Below the pieces are notes generated by a model that saw only the letters and a list, made by a program, of their open reading frames with translations, ran no database searches and was not told the origin of the DNA. The translations under genes and the position numbers were made by a program. Positions 28,438-37,456 of a DNA stretch of 64,000 bases are shown here, in pieces. Each line of letters begins with the position of its first letter. Position 1 is the first letter of the stretch. Source of the DNA: Marinilabiliaceae bacterium JC040 (GTDB taxonomy: Bacteria; Bacteroidota; Bacteroidia; Bacteroidales; Marinifilaceae); contig SNAP01000008.1 in NCBI GenBank assembly GCA_022496785.1, forward strand, positions 1 through 64,000, given 5' to 3'.

Positions 28438-29865
28438 ATGGATGAAATAATTAAATTCGATTTGAATAGTGATGTTAATGATAGAATAATAACTGTTATT
28501 GGTGTGGGTGGAGGAGGTTCAGCTGCAGCAAATTATTTATATATAAATGGATTTAATGCAGTTAATTATCTTGTTTGTAATACTGATATTCGTGAGATGA
28601 GTCGATCTCCAATTCCAAACAAAATTCAATTAGGTTCTGCTATGTTAGATGGTTTAGGAGCTGGTAATAATCCTGATAATGGTAAGAAAGCTGCTAAAGA
28701 TAGTATTGATGATATAATTGATGCTATTCCTAAACAAACTAAAATGGTTTTTCTTGCTGCAGGAATGGGGGGAGGAACAGGAACAGGTGCTGTTGCAGTT
28801 ATTGCAGAAGAATTACGTAAGATGGAAGTTCTTACAGTTGCTGTAGTAACATTACCATTTCGTTATACCGGGAAATTAAGAGAAAATCAAGCTCGTGAGG
28901 GGGTAAAAGAATTACATAAGTATGTTGATTCTCTTATTATTATTGATAATGAAAGAATAATGGATTTGTATCCTGATTTGATATATTCTCAGGCTGTTAC
29001 AAAATCTGATGAAGTAATGTATAATGCAGTAAAAGGAGTTGCTGAATTAATTATTTTACCAGGGAAAACAAATCTTGATTTTGAAGATATAAAGCACGTT
29101 CTTAAAGATAGTGGTGTTTGTTTAATGGGTACATCTTCTGCTGGAGGTGAAGATAGATCTATTATTGTGGTGAAAGATATATTAAATTCACCACTTTTAA
29201 AGAATTCATTGATAAAAGGAGCAAAACATGTTGTAGTGAATGTTGTTTCTTCTTTGGGAGAATCAGAAGTTACTTTAGATGAAATATATGATATAATCTA
29301 CTATATTAGAGATAAAGTAGAGACAGAAGTTGATATTATTTACGGAGTAACTTACGATAATGTTGTAGGAGAAAATATTTCAGTTGTTGTTATTGCAACA
29401 AATTTTGATGTACAAGATCAAGATAATATATTTGGTTTTGAAATGCTATCTAATAATAATGATGTTGATGAGAATTTCAATGAAGATATAAAATCTAAAA
29501 AAGAAGATATTTCTCATGAAGAAAAGACTACAAGTAAAAAAGAACATGTAGAATATAAATCAAAAGAAGAAATTAATATTGTTAATGAAGATATTGTAAC
29601 TTCTAAGAATACGAATAAGGAAGATCAATCTATTGTAGAAATTAAAGATACTAGACCACAAGAATCTCATCTAAAAAATACAGAACATATAATAAAGAAA
29701 GAAGAGCCAACTATTATCGAAAATAAAGAAGAAGAAGAAAGCGGTCAAGAAATTCTTCCAGTTTCATTTCAAGATGTTTATATGCATCCATATATGAAAG
29801 AAGAAGATATTAGTAGAATAGAAGATATTCCAGCTTATAAAAGACATACTAAATTAGTAAAATAA
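28438..29865 (+). CDS. ftsZ2: Cell division GTPase FtsZ, second tandem copy (with C-terminal peptide)
   Basis: A 475-residue FtsZ with VIGVGGGGSAAANYL near residue 20, GGGTGTG at 111-117 and T7 loop NLDFED at 212-217. After the folded core comes a linker of about 130 residues rich in Lys and Glu, then a C-terminal peptide EDIPAYKRHTK that fits the conserved FtsA/ZipA-binding consensus. It is clearly homologous to, but far diverged from, the preceding copy, so this is not a recent duplication. It ends 29865 at a strong terminator, closing the cluster. Dividing roles between the two FtsZ proteins is inference. Confidence 0.92.
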   Translation: MDEIIKFDLNSDVNDRIITVIGVGGGGSAAANYLYINGFNAVNYLVCNTDIREMSRSPIPNKIQLGSAMLDGLGAGNNPDNGKKAAKDSIDDIIDAIPKQTKMVFLAAGMGGGTGTGAVAVIAEELRKMEVLTVAVVTLPFRYTGKLRENQAREGVKELHKYVDSLIIIDNERIMDLYPDLIYSQAVTKSDEVMYNAVKGVAELIILPGKTNLDFEDIKHVLKDSGVCLMGTSSAGGEDRSIIVVKDILNSPLLKNSLIKGAKHVVVNVVSSLGESEVTLDEIYDIIYYIRDKVETEVDIIYGVTYDNVVGENISVVVIATNFDVQDQDNIFGFEMLSNNNDVDENFNEDIKSKKEDISHEEKTTSKKEHVEYKSKEEINIVNEDIVTSKNTNKEDQSIVEIKDTRPQESHLKNTEHIIKKEEPTIIENKEEEESGQEILPVSFQDVYMHPYMKEEDISRIEDIPAYKRHTKLVK

Positions 29866-29896
29866 GGCAATATTTTAATATTGCCTTATTTTTATA
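29861..29896 (+). terminator. Rho-independent terminator of the division cluster
   Basis: A perfect 14-bp stem (29861-29874 with 29877-29890) with a 2-base loop, followed by TTTTT; the left arm contains the ftsZ2 stop codon. The convergent kor operon ends just beyond at 29929. Confidence 0.88.
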
Positions 29897-29928
29897 TTTA
29901 ATATTCTTTGTAAAAGAGTGTTTGTGTA

Positions 29929-30945
29929 CTATTTTACTTCCCAAGTATCTCCTTGATGAAGTAAATCATTCATACATTTTATTTTTGAAGATTGTTTTAC
30001 ATTTACTATTTGTTTTTCTAATTCTTCATTGTATGCATTGTCTTCCACACTTCTAATAACACCTAAAGCAACAGGAAGAGCTGGAGCTTCCATATTAGTT
30101 AAAAGCCAGTGAATATGTGGATCTAAACAATGAGCGTCATGTACAAGTATATCACTTAATTTAACTCCATGTTTACCAATTTCTACGACAGTTAATTTTC
30201 CTTTAGAATTTAGAATAAGACCTTTATCATTATTCTTACCAAAAAGCATTGGTTTTCCATGTTTAAGAATAATTTGTCTATCTCTAGCATTTTCTCTATC
30301 GGTAACATATTTATGAGCTCCATCATTATATATTACACAATTCTGTAGAATTTCAACTAAAGAAGTCCCTTTGTGCTTGTTTGCTTCAATAATAATATCT
30401 TTAGTAAGATTTATACTAGTATCTATTGATCTTGCAATAAATCGTGCTTGAGCTCCTAAAGCTAGCTGTAAAGGTTTAAAAGGTTTTTCAAATGTACCGT
30501 AAGGAGAGGTCTTAGTCTTTTTTCCATATTCAGAAGTAGGAGAATATTGTCCTTTTGTTAATCCATAAATCTTATTATTAAAAAGTAACATTGTAAGATC
30601 AATATTTCTTCTTAAAGCATGGATAAAATGATTTCCACCAATAGCTGTAGCATCTCCATCTCCAGAAATTTGTATAACTTTTAACTTACTATTGGCACAT
30701 TTTACTCCAGTTGCTATAGCAGCAGCTCTTCCGTGTATTGTATGAAAACCATATGTATTCATATAATAAGGAAAACGAGAAGAACATCCAATACCAGAGA
30801 TAACAGCCCAATCTTCTTTTGGAATATTAATTTCTGCCATTGCTCTCTGAACAGAAGCAATAATAGCATGGTCTCCACATCCGGGACACCATCTTATCTC
30901 TTGATCACTTTTGAAATCTGCAGGAGTATATTTTTTATCACACAT
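29929..30945 (-). CDS. korB: 2-oxoacid:ferredoxin oxidoreductase, beta subunit (KorB-like)
   Basis: A 338-residue thiamine-diphosphate subunit with the WCPGCGDH motif at residues 19-26 (two cysteines), GIGCSSRFPYY near 50 and the TPP/Mg motif GDGDATAIGGNH near 95, followed by NNKIYGLTKGQYSPTS. The GLTKGQ.SPT block is typical of 2-oxoglutarate:ferredoxin oxidoreductase (KorB/OorB), which makes succinyl-CoA and reduced ferredoxin. It forms a two-gene operon with korA (1 base apart). Substrate could also be another 2-oxoacid; context does not decide. Confidence 0.9.
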   Translation of the reverse strand: MCDKKYTPADFKSDQEIRWCPGCGDHAIIASVQRAMAEINIPKEDWAVISGIGCSSRFPYYMNTYGFHTIHGRAAAIATGVKCANSKLKVIQISGDGDATAIGGNHFIHALRRNIDLTMLLFNNKIYGLTKGQYSPTSEYGKKTKTSPYGTFEKPFKPLQLALGAQARFIARSIDTSINLTKDIIIEANKHKGTSLVEILQNCVIYNDGAHKYVTDRENARDRQIILKHGKPMLFGKNNDKGLILNSKGKLTVVEIGKHGVKLSDILVHDAHCLDPHIHWLLTNMEAPALPVALGVIRSVEDNAYNEELEKQIVNVKQSSKIKCMNDLLHQGDTWEVK

Positions 30946-30946
30946 A

Positions 30947-32797
30947 CTATTTCTCCTTTAATAAATCATTAATTCTATTTTTAATCTCTTCTATTGTAAA
31001 TGGTAGACCTTGAACTTTATTATATTGTAAATAATTGAATTCAGGTTGCTCATTTCTAAGGTAATTTACAAATTGCCCTAGGTTAAGTTCAAATACAATA
31101 TGTTTTTTGAATCTTGAGAAGATATCTTTAGTGTTTTTTGGAAGAGGGTTGATATAGTTAAATTGAGCTAAACTTACATTTTTACCTTCTTCTCTTAATT
31201 CGCTAACAGCTGTTGATAAATGACCGTAAGTTCCTCCCCAACCAATAACAAGAATTTCTCCACCATCTTTATCTCCAAAGATTTCTTGTTCTGGAATATT
31301 ATTAGAAATTAATTGTATTTTATCTCTTCTGTATTCACACATCAATTCATGATTTTCAGGAATATATGAAATTGATCCTTTACCATCAAGTTTCTCAAGT
31401 CCACCAATTCTATGTTCCAATCCTTTAGTTCCAGGAACAGCCCATTTCCTTACAAGAGTTTTAGCATCTCTTTTATATGGTAGATAATCTTTTTCATCTG
31501 AAGATACTATAGGTGGAGTTATTGATGGTAGATCCTCCATTGAAGGAATTCTCCATGGTTGAGCTCCATTAGCAAGATATCCATCTGTTAGTAGAATTAC
31601 TGGAGTCATATGCTCAAGAGCTATACGAGTTGCTTCATATGCAAATTTAAAGCAGTTACCACTTGTACTAGCAGCAACAATTGGCATAGGGCTTTCACCA
31701 TTTCTACCAAATAGAGCTTGATTCAAATCTGATTGTTCTGTCTTTGTTGGCAAACCAGTAGAAGGTCCTCCTCTTTGAACATCTACAATAACAAGAGGAA
31801 GTTCTGTTATAACAGCTAAGTTTATTGCTTCAGATTTAAGCGCTAATCCAGGTCCTGATGTAGTTGTAACACCTATATTCCCAACATAACTAGCACCAAT
31901 TGCAGTACAAATACCAGCTATTTCATCCTCTGCTTGCATAGTTTTAACTCCTAAATCTCTTCTTAAAGCAAGTTCTTGAAGAATTTCAGTTGCAGGAGTA
32001 ATAGGATAAGAACCGCAAAATAGAGGTAGGTTAGCTTTTTCTGCTGCTGCCATTAGTCCCCAAGCAGTTGCTTTATTACCAGTAATGTTTCTGTAAGTTC
32101 CTTTTTCGATATGAGCAGGGTTAATTTCGTAGTGATAGGCAAGAGCTTGAATATTATGAGCAAAGTCAAAACCTGCTTTTAGAACTTTCTTATTAGCTTC
32201 AGCAATTTCAGGGATTTTTCCAAATTTCTTATCAAGGAATTCAATGGTATGATCAAGAGGTCTATCAAACATCCAATAAACGATACCAAGAGCAAACATA
32301 TTTTTACTTCTAACGATACTTTTTTGATCCAGACCTGAATCTTTCAAAGTTTCCTTAGTCATATTTGTAATATTTGCTTTTACTAGTTTATAAGACCAAT
32401 TCTCATTATCCTCTAAAGGATCTGCTGTGTATCCAGCTTTCTTAATGTTCTTTTCATCGAAACTATCAATATTAACAATAATTGTCCCTGTTGGTTTAAC
32501 CCACTGAAGATTAGCCTTTAAAGCTGCAGGATTCATTGCGACAAGAACGTCACAGTAATCTCCAGGTGTAAGAATTTCTTTTCTTCCGAAATGAACTTGA
32601 AAACCAGAAACACCACCTACTGTACCTTGAGGTGCTCTAATTTCTGCTGGGTAGTCGGGAAATGTAGAGACTTCATTTCCAAATAGTGCGGATGTATCAG
32701 AAAATTGTGTTCCTGTTAATTGCATTCCATCTCCTGAATCGCCAGAAAATCGAATGACAACTTCATCCATTTTAATGATTTCTTTTTGTGAACTCAT
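30947..32797 (-). CDS. korA: 2-oxoacid:ferredoxin oxidoreductase, fused gamma-alpha subunit (KorA-like)
   Basis: A 616-residue subunit in which the gamma domain (VIRFSGDSGDGMQLTG near residue 15, FPDYPAEIRAPQGTVGGVSG near 42) is fused ahead of the alpha domain (GSYPITPATEI near 258, EDEIAGICTAIGASYVG near 282, TTTSGPGLALKSEAI near 310). This gamma-alpha fusion is the standard form for 2-oxoglutarate oxidoreductases in Bacteroidetes. Reduced ferredoxin from this reaction could feed an [FeFe]-hydrogenase, whose maturase hydG lies elsewhere in the window. Confidence 0.9.
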   Translation of the reverse strand: MSSQKEIIKMDEVVIRFSGDSGDGMQLTGTQFSDTSALFGNEVSTFPDYPAEIRAPQGTVGGVSGFQVHFGRKEILTPGDYCDVLVAMNPAALKANLQWVKPTGTIIVNIDSFDEKNIKKAGYTADPLEDNENWSYKLVKANITNMTKETLKDSGLDQKSIVRSKNMFALGIVYWMFDRPLDHTIEFLDKKFGKIPEIAEANKKVLKAGFDFAHNIQALAYHYEINPAHIEKGTYRNITGNKATAWGLMAAAEKANLPLFCGSYPITPATEILQELALRRDLGVKTMQAEDEIAGICTAIGASYVGNIGVTTTSGPGLALKSEAINLAVITELPLVIVDVQRGGPSTGLPTKTEQSDLNQALFGRNGESPMPIVAASTSGNCFKFAYEATRIALEHMTPVILLTDGYLANGAQPWRIPSMEDLPSITPPIVSSDEKDYLPYKRDAKTLVRKWAVPGTKGLEHRIGGLEKLDGKGSISYIPENHELMCEYRRDKIQLISNNIPEQEIFGDKDGGEILVIGWGGTYGHLSTAVSELREEGKNVSLAQFNYINPLPKNTKDIFSRFKKHIVFELNLGQFVNYLRNEQPEFNYLQYNKVQGLPFTIEEIKNRINDLLKEK

Positions 32798-33099
32798 GTG
32801 TTAATCTTTTAGATTAATATCTATGTATTATAATTCCTCTATTATGTTTATAGAGAAATATGTGTATTTTTATGAATCGTATTTGGTAAAGGTAGTTTTT
32901 AGGTTCTACCAAGCAAATATTTATGCATATTTATTATCAAATATAAGTAATTAATAAATAGATGGTTATATGCATTTAGTCTAAATTTAATCTTTAAATA
33001 CACTTTTTTACATCAAAAAAACATGTATCTACAACATGTTTTACTCTCTAGCTTGAATAAATATGATATTAAAGTCTTAGGTAAATTTTAACAAATATG
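32798..33099. other. Intergenic region between korA and the nagZ fusion
   Basis: About 300 bases without a gene. It holds the nagZ terminator at 33015-33042, a TATATTTG -7 candidate for korA on the minus strand at 32938-32945 without a clear -33 element, and a 6-bp inverted repeat TTAACA/TGTTAA at 33087-33102 touching the nagZ stop. No protein-like frame or RNA family is visible in the remainder. Confidence 0.5.
33015..33042 (-). terminator. Rho-independent terminator of the nagZ fusion gene
   Basis: A 9-bp stem (AAAACATGT with ACATGTTTT) around a 7-base loop; on the minus strand it is followed by seven T. It lies 58 bases after the nagZ stop. Confidence 0.8.
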
Positions 33100-36000
33100 T
33101 TAATAATTATTATACAGGACTGAATGAATTCTAGTTCTAATATTTAATTCCGAAAGAGCATTATTATAATCCGAGGGGAAGGTTCTATTAGAAAGAAAAA
33201 TGCAGATTGTACTATTTACAGGATCAGCCCAAGCTAAAGTACCGGTAAAGCCAGAATGTCCATAACTGTCGGGAGATGCATATACACTAGCAGGACTATT
33301 GTGTAAATCTTCAAAATTAGGCTTATCAAAACCTAAACCTCTTCTATTGTATATATTTTGTTTCTCTGTAAATAGCTTAATTGTAGAAGGGTTATAAAAA
33401 GAAGAGTCACCGTATTCTCCATTTTGTAGTAACATTTGCATTATTTTAGCTAAATCATTAGAAGTAGAAAAGACTCCTGCATTACCACTTATACCTCCCT
33501 TAAATGCAGCCAATGGATCGTGAGTATATGCTTGAATCATCTTTTTTCTGTACATTTTATCAACAGAAGAAGGACTAATATATGTTATTGGAAATTTCTT
33601 ATATGGATTGTAGCCTGTATAGTTAGCACCTAAGCTGTTGTAGATATTCTCAGAAAGAGTATCCAAACATTTTCCATATATCTGTTCAATAATATTACCC
33701 AAAAGAATATATCCTAAATCACTATATCTATATGATTTATCTTTATAAACTTTTGAATTTAGAATAGCTTCCTCAATATAGTTTTGGTATTTTATATTTA
33801 GATATTTATTACTACATATTTTAATAGAGAACCTTTTATTTCGATATGTTTTAAAAATGTCTTTTTTGTATCTATAGTAATTTCTGAAGTATAAATTTTC
33901 TCCGATTTTTATTTTATGATACTTATCTTTCCTTCTTGAAAAGAGATTAGTTCTATATCTACTTTCAATAATATCCGAAAAGATAGAAATACTCGATTTA
34001 AGTCCAGATTCATGTAAAAGAAGATCTTTAATACTCACATCTGCCAAACTACTTTTCTTATCTATTTCTAAATATTTAGAAATTTTATCTTTCAAACTAA
34101 TCTTGTTTTCTTCATATAATTGCATGATTAATGGAGTAGTACTCACAATTTTTGTTATTGAAGCAATATCGTATATTGTATTATTTGTAACCTTGTGTTT
34201 CCTTCTATAAGTATAGTATCCAAAAGATTTTCTATAAAAAACATATCCCTTTTTGGCTAAAGTTATTTGACAGCCAGGCATAGCTTTCTTCTTAAAACCT
34301 TCTTTTACAATTTTATTTATAGAATCTTTTAAAACTCTACTATTTACACCTACAAGTTCAGGAGAAACATAGCCTAAACGAATTTTATTCGTATTTAATC
34401 CTAATCCTTCTTTATATACATTACATATATTTACTGGTAATTTGCCTTTTAAACTAATTCCTCCAAAGATACCTTGAGCTGCGAAAGATTGATATTCCTT
34501 TGAACTATTATAAGATAGTAGTATTGAATTCACCTTCTTCAAATTATAATCTTTTAAAGAATAAGGTATATGGAGATGATTCAAAATTACATGTTTTTGT
34601 TTTGCAATTCTATTTATAAATTGGATTTTATACTTTGTTAGATTTTCATGTACGCATATAATTACCAAATTATATTTATTAAGATTCTGTATTAATTTTC
34701 CTAGACATGAATCATTATAATGATCCACTTTTGTGTATAATTCTAAAGTTTTTTGAAATTCAGTAGTCTTTTTTACACCTAGAGAAAGAGATGCAATTTT
34801 AAGATTTTCTAGATGTTTTAGAGGTATCAGATTATTTCTATTTTTAATAAGAGTTATAGAATTCATTACAAGCTTTTCTTTTAAAGCCTGAGCTTTATAC
34901 TTATTTATCCCATAAAGATATGGAAGCCTACTCCTAATTTCTGATATTTTACTTTTTGCTAGAAGAATTTTCTCACAACGTCTATTTATTTCATTTATAG
35001 AAATCTCTCCTTTTAATACAGCATTTTTTATTGTATGAATTGCAGTATAAATATTAGTGGGCATTAATATAATGTCGTTTCCTGCTTTAAAAGCTTTTAA
35101 AATATTTCTGTTTCGATTTGAATTATTTACAGCTTTCATATTCATTGCGTCTGTAAAGCAAAGACCCTTAAAGTTTAATTTCTTCTTTAAGAGTTTGGTA
35201 ACTACTTCGTAAGAAAGTGTAGAGGGAATACCAGATCTATCTACCAAAGGAACACTTATATGCCCAGTCATAATACCTTTAATACCTCTATCAATAATAC
35301 TCTTAAAAGTCGATAATTCATTCTTTAATAAATACTCTTTACTTCTCATTAAAACAGGTAATTCTATATGAGAATCCTTACTAGTTTCTCCGTGCCCAGG
35401 AAAATGCTTACCAACTGCTATAATACCTTCTTTTTGTAATCCATCCATATAAGCAATACATTTTCTAGCAACTATATCCTTATTATCTCCAAAAGATCTT
35501 GTATTTATAACTGGATTATCTGGATTGTTATTTATATCCACTACAGGAGCAAAATTGATATGCACGCCTAGGTATCTTAATTCTCGCCCAATCTCTCTAC
35601 CCATCTCATATATTAGTGAATCATTTTGTATTGCTCCTAAAGTCATTTGTTTAGGAAATTGAATACTATTTGATAGTCTTGCGCCTAAGCCTGTTTCTGC
35701 ATCTAAACCTATAAAAAGTGGAATATCTGAAATATTTTGGAAAGATTCTGTAAGATGCTTTTGTCTATCTGGGCTACCTTGGAAGAAAATTATTCCTCCA
35801 GGTTTATATTTCTTTATTAATCGAATAATATTATTTTCATATCTTTTATCCTTATTAGAATATGCAGAAATCATAAACAATTGGGCAATCTTTTCTTCTA
35901 AGCTAAGAGATTTAAGATTAGTATACGCCCAAGAATTATTTTTTATATATGAGTTTTGTTTTCTTTTATTATTGATTTTCGATTTAAAACCTTCTTTTGT

Positions 36001-36135
36001 ATCCGATGTAGAAACACCTATTTTATTTATAATAAGGTTGTTATTGTGGCTTTCTGCTAGGGGTTTAGCACATAGTGATAAAGAAAAAAAGCACACAATG
36101 GTAATATGTGCTAAGAAGGTAATATAGTTTCTCAT
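33100..36135 (-). CDS. Periplasmic beta-N-acetylhexosaminidase (GH3, NagZ-like) fused to a serine beta-lactamase-fold domain
   Basis: A 1011-residue exported protein with signal peptide to about residue 22. The GH3 domain carries the catalytic His/Asp loop KHFPGHGETSKDSH at 243-256 and the nucleophile Asp329 in CFTDAMNMKAV. From about residue 600 a class C beta-lactamase/penicillin-binding-type domain follows with SITK at 659-662 and a later HSGFTGT triad segment. In Bacteroidales this fusion is a known architecture (about 1000 residues) thought to act in peptidoglycan turnover, cutting GlcNAc-anhMurNAc and processing peptides. The beta-lactamase-like domain has a Lys/Arg-rich stretch unlike its neighbours. 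It lies downstream of a TlpA-like gene, behind that gene's terminator. Confidence 0.9.
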   Translation of the reverse strand: MRNYITFLAHITIVCFFSLSLCAKPLAESHNNNLIINKIGVSTSDTKEGFKSKINNKRKQNSYIKNNSWAYTNLKSLSLEEKIAQLFMISAYSNKDKRYENNIIRLIKKYKPGGIIFFQGSPDRQKHLTESFQNISDIPLFIGLDAETGLGARLSNSIQFPKQMTLGAIQNDSLIYEMGREIGRELRYLGVHINFAPVVDINNNPDNPVINTRSFGDNKDIVARKCIAYMDGLQKEGIIAVGKHFPGHGETSKDSHIELPVLMRSKEYLLKNELSTFKSIIDRGIKGIMTGHISVPLVDRSGIPSTLSYEVVTKLLKKKLNFKGLCFTDAMNMKAVNNSNRNRNILKAFKAGNDIILMPTNIYTAIHTIKNAVLKGEISINEINRRCEKILLAKSKISEIRSRLPYLYGINKYKAQALKEKLVMNSITLIKNRNNLIPLKHLENLKIASLSLGVKKTTEFQKTLELYTKVDHYNDSCLGKLIQNLNKYNLVIICVHENLTKYKIQFINRIAKQKHVILNHLHIPYSLKDYNLKKVNSILLSYNSSKEYQSFAAQGIFGGISLKGKLPVNICNVYKEGLGLNTNKIRLGYVSPELVGVNSRVLKDSINKIVKEGFKKKAMPGCQITLAKKGYVFYRKSFGYYTYRRKHKVTNNTIYDIASITKIVSTTPLIMQLYEENKISLKDKISKYLEIDKKSSLADVSIKDLLLHESGLKSSISIFSDIIESRYRTNLFSRRKDKYHKIKIGENLYFRNYYRYKKDIFKTYRNKRFSIKICSNKYLNIKYQNYIEEAILNSKVYKDKSYRYSDLGYILLGNIIEQIYGKCLDTLSENIYNSLGANYTGYNPYKKFPITYISPSSVDKMYRKKMIQAYTHDPLAAFKGGISGNAGVFSTSNDLAKIMQMLLQNGEYGDSSFYNPSTIKLFTEKQNIYNRRGLGFDKPNFEDLHNSPASVYASPDSYGHSGFTGTLAWADPVNSTICIFLSNRTFPSDYNNALSELNIRTRIHSVLYNNY

Positions 36136-36167
36136 ATTTATAGTTTAATAATTAGTAACTAAACTAT

Positions 36168-36201
36168 AAAAAAAAAGCTTGGATAGAAAATCTATCCAAG
36201 C
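36168..36201 (-). terminator. Rho-independent terminator of the TlpA-like gene
   Basis: A perfect 11-bp stem (36177-36187 with 36191-36201), 3-base loop, then nine T on the minus strand. It separates the thioredoxin-like gene from nagZ. Confidence 0.88.
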
Positions 36202-36222
36202 ATAATAGTGTATAAATATGTC

Positions 36223-37338
36223 TTACTTTAGTAATTCTTTTACTTTAGCTTCCAATTCTTCACCTCTTAAGTTTTTAGCAACAATTTTTCCTTCTTTGTC
36301 TAAAACTACAGTATGAGGAATTCCTCTTACAGCATATAGTTTAGCAGCTGAACAATCCCAACCTTTCAAGTCAGAAACATGGTGCCATACAAGACCATCG
36401 TCTTTAATAGCTTTTAACCAGTTTTCTTTGTCTTTATCTAGAGATACACCTAAAATTTCTAAACCTTTAGCGTGATATTTTTTGTAGATTTTAACTACGT
36501 GAGGTAATTCTCTTCTACATGGTCCACACCATGAAGCCCAAAAGTCAATAATAACAATATTACCTTTTAATGCAGATAATTTAAATGGTTTACCTTCTGG
36601 AGTATTTAATTCAAAATCTGGAGCCATTTTACCTACAGCAACAGCAGCTTTCTTTTTGAAAAGATCTGCAAGAGTTTTATAAGTTTTACATTTAGTAGCT
36701 TCTCCTTTGAAAGATTTAAAAAGAGCTGAAGCATCTTTCTCTTCCATATTTCCATATTGACGAGCAAATTGGTCTACTGCTACTGGAGAATCTAAATTAG
36801 TTTTAATTAAAGCAATAACATCTTGATTCATTGCTTTATATAGTTCTCCATATTTATCTTGAAGAGCTTTCATTTGTTCTTTAGCTTTATCACCTAAAGT
36901 AGCTTCATTCTTTTTGATTTCCATATACTCTTTGTTAAGAGGCTCAATAGTCTTTTGGAAATCTTTACCTATAGCAATGAATTTATTATTTACTGTTTGT
37001 AATTTACCACCAGTAACACTTGTTTTAGCATAATCTTTTGTATCGATATTCACGTTCATCTTAGTGTTCTCAACATAGAAACTAGCTAGTGGACGTCTTT
37101 CTTTTCCAGCAAATAAATAAGCCATTTTAGCTTCTTTAATATTACCTTCGATAACAGCTTTACCTTCTTTTACACTTGCAGAGTCAATAGATACAGGTTT
37201 GTTGTCTTGTAAAACCTTAAGGTATACCATTTTTGCATTTGAATTCTTTAAATTTACGTTGATATCATACTTAGGAGTATTATCACACGAAGATAGCATT
37301 GTAGCTAAACCAGCTACTGCTAGAAGTATCTTTTTCAT
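36223..37338 (-). CDS. TlpA/ResA-like thiol-disulfide lipoprotein with DUF4369-type N-terminus
   Basis: A 371-residue lipoprotein: signal with lipobox LSSC (Cys18), an N-terminal beta-rich DUF4369-like domain (INVNLKNSNAKMVYLKVLQD), a helical middle, and a C-terminal thioredoxin fold with CGPC at residues 271-274 (FWASWCGPCRRELP) and the cis-proline segment RGIPHTVVLD. Such proteins reduce or exchange disulfides in the periplasm; the specific partner is unknown. A TATATTTG element at 37375-37382 gives it its own promoter, and a strong terminator ends it. Confidence 0.9.
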   Translation of the reverse strand: MKKILLAVAGLATMLSSCDNTPKYDINVNLKNSNAKMVYLKVLQDNKPVSIDSASVKEGKAVIEGNIKEAKMAYLFAGKERRPLASFYVENTKMNVNIDTKDYAKTSVTGGKLQTVNNKFIAIGKDFQKTIEPLNKEYMEIKKNEATLGDKAKEQMKALQDKYGELYKAMNQDVIALIKTNLDSPVAVDQFARQYGNMEEKDASALFKSFKGEATKCKTYKTLADLFKKKAAVAVGKMAPDFELNTPEGKPFKLSALKGNIVIIDFWASWCGPCRRELPHVVKIYKKYHAKGLEILGVSLDKDKENWLKAIKDDGLVWHHVSDLKGWDCSAAKLYAVRGIPHTVVLDKEGKIVAKNLRGEELEAKVKELLK

Positions 37339-37374
37339 GTTTAAAAATTAATGATTAATAAATTCTATCGTTAA

Positions 37375-37382
37375 CAAATATA
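37375..37382 (-). promoter_or_regulatory. Candidate -7 element for the TlpA-like gene
   Basis: CAAATATA on the plus strand reads TATATTTG on the minus strand and would start transcription about 30 bases before the ATG at 37338. No -33 TTTG at standard spacing. Confidence 0.4.
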
Positions 37383-37456
37383 TACAATTACTTTCAAAAT
37401 AAATGTCCTGACTTTAAGTTTTTGATTTATTTAACGGTAGGATAACATTTTTTGTT

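Noticed and set aside
33087-33102. Inverted repeat TTAACAAATATGTTAA
   Set aside because: The half-sites point outward relative to a Rex site, and the repeat overlaps the nagZ stop codon; a regulatory role is not supported.
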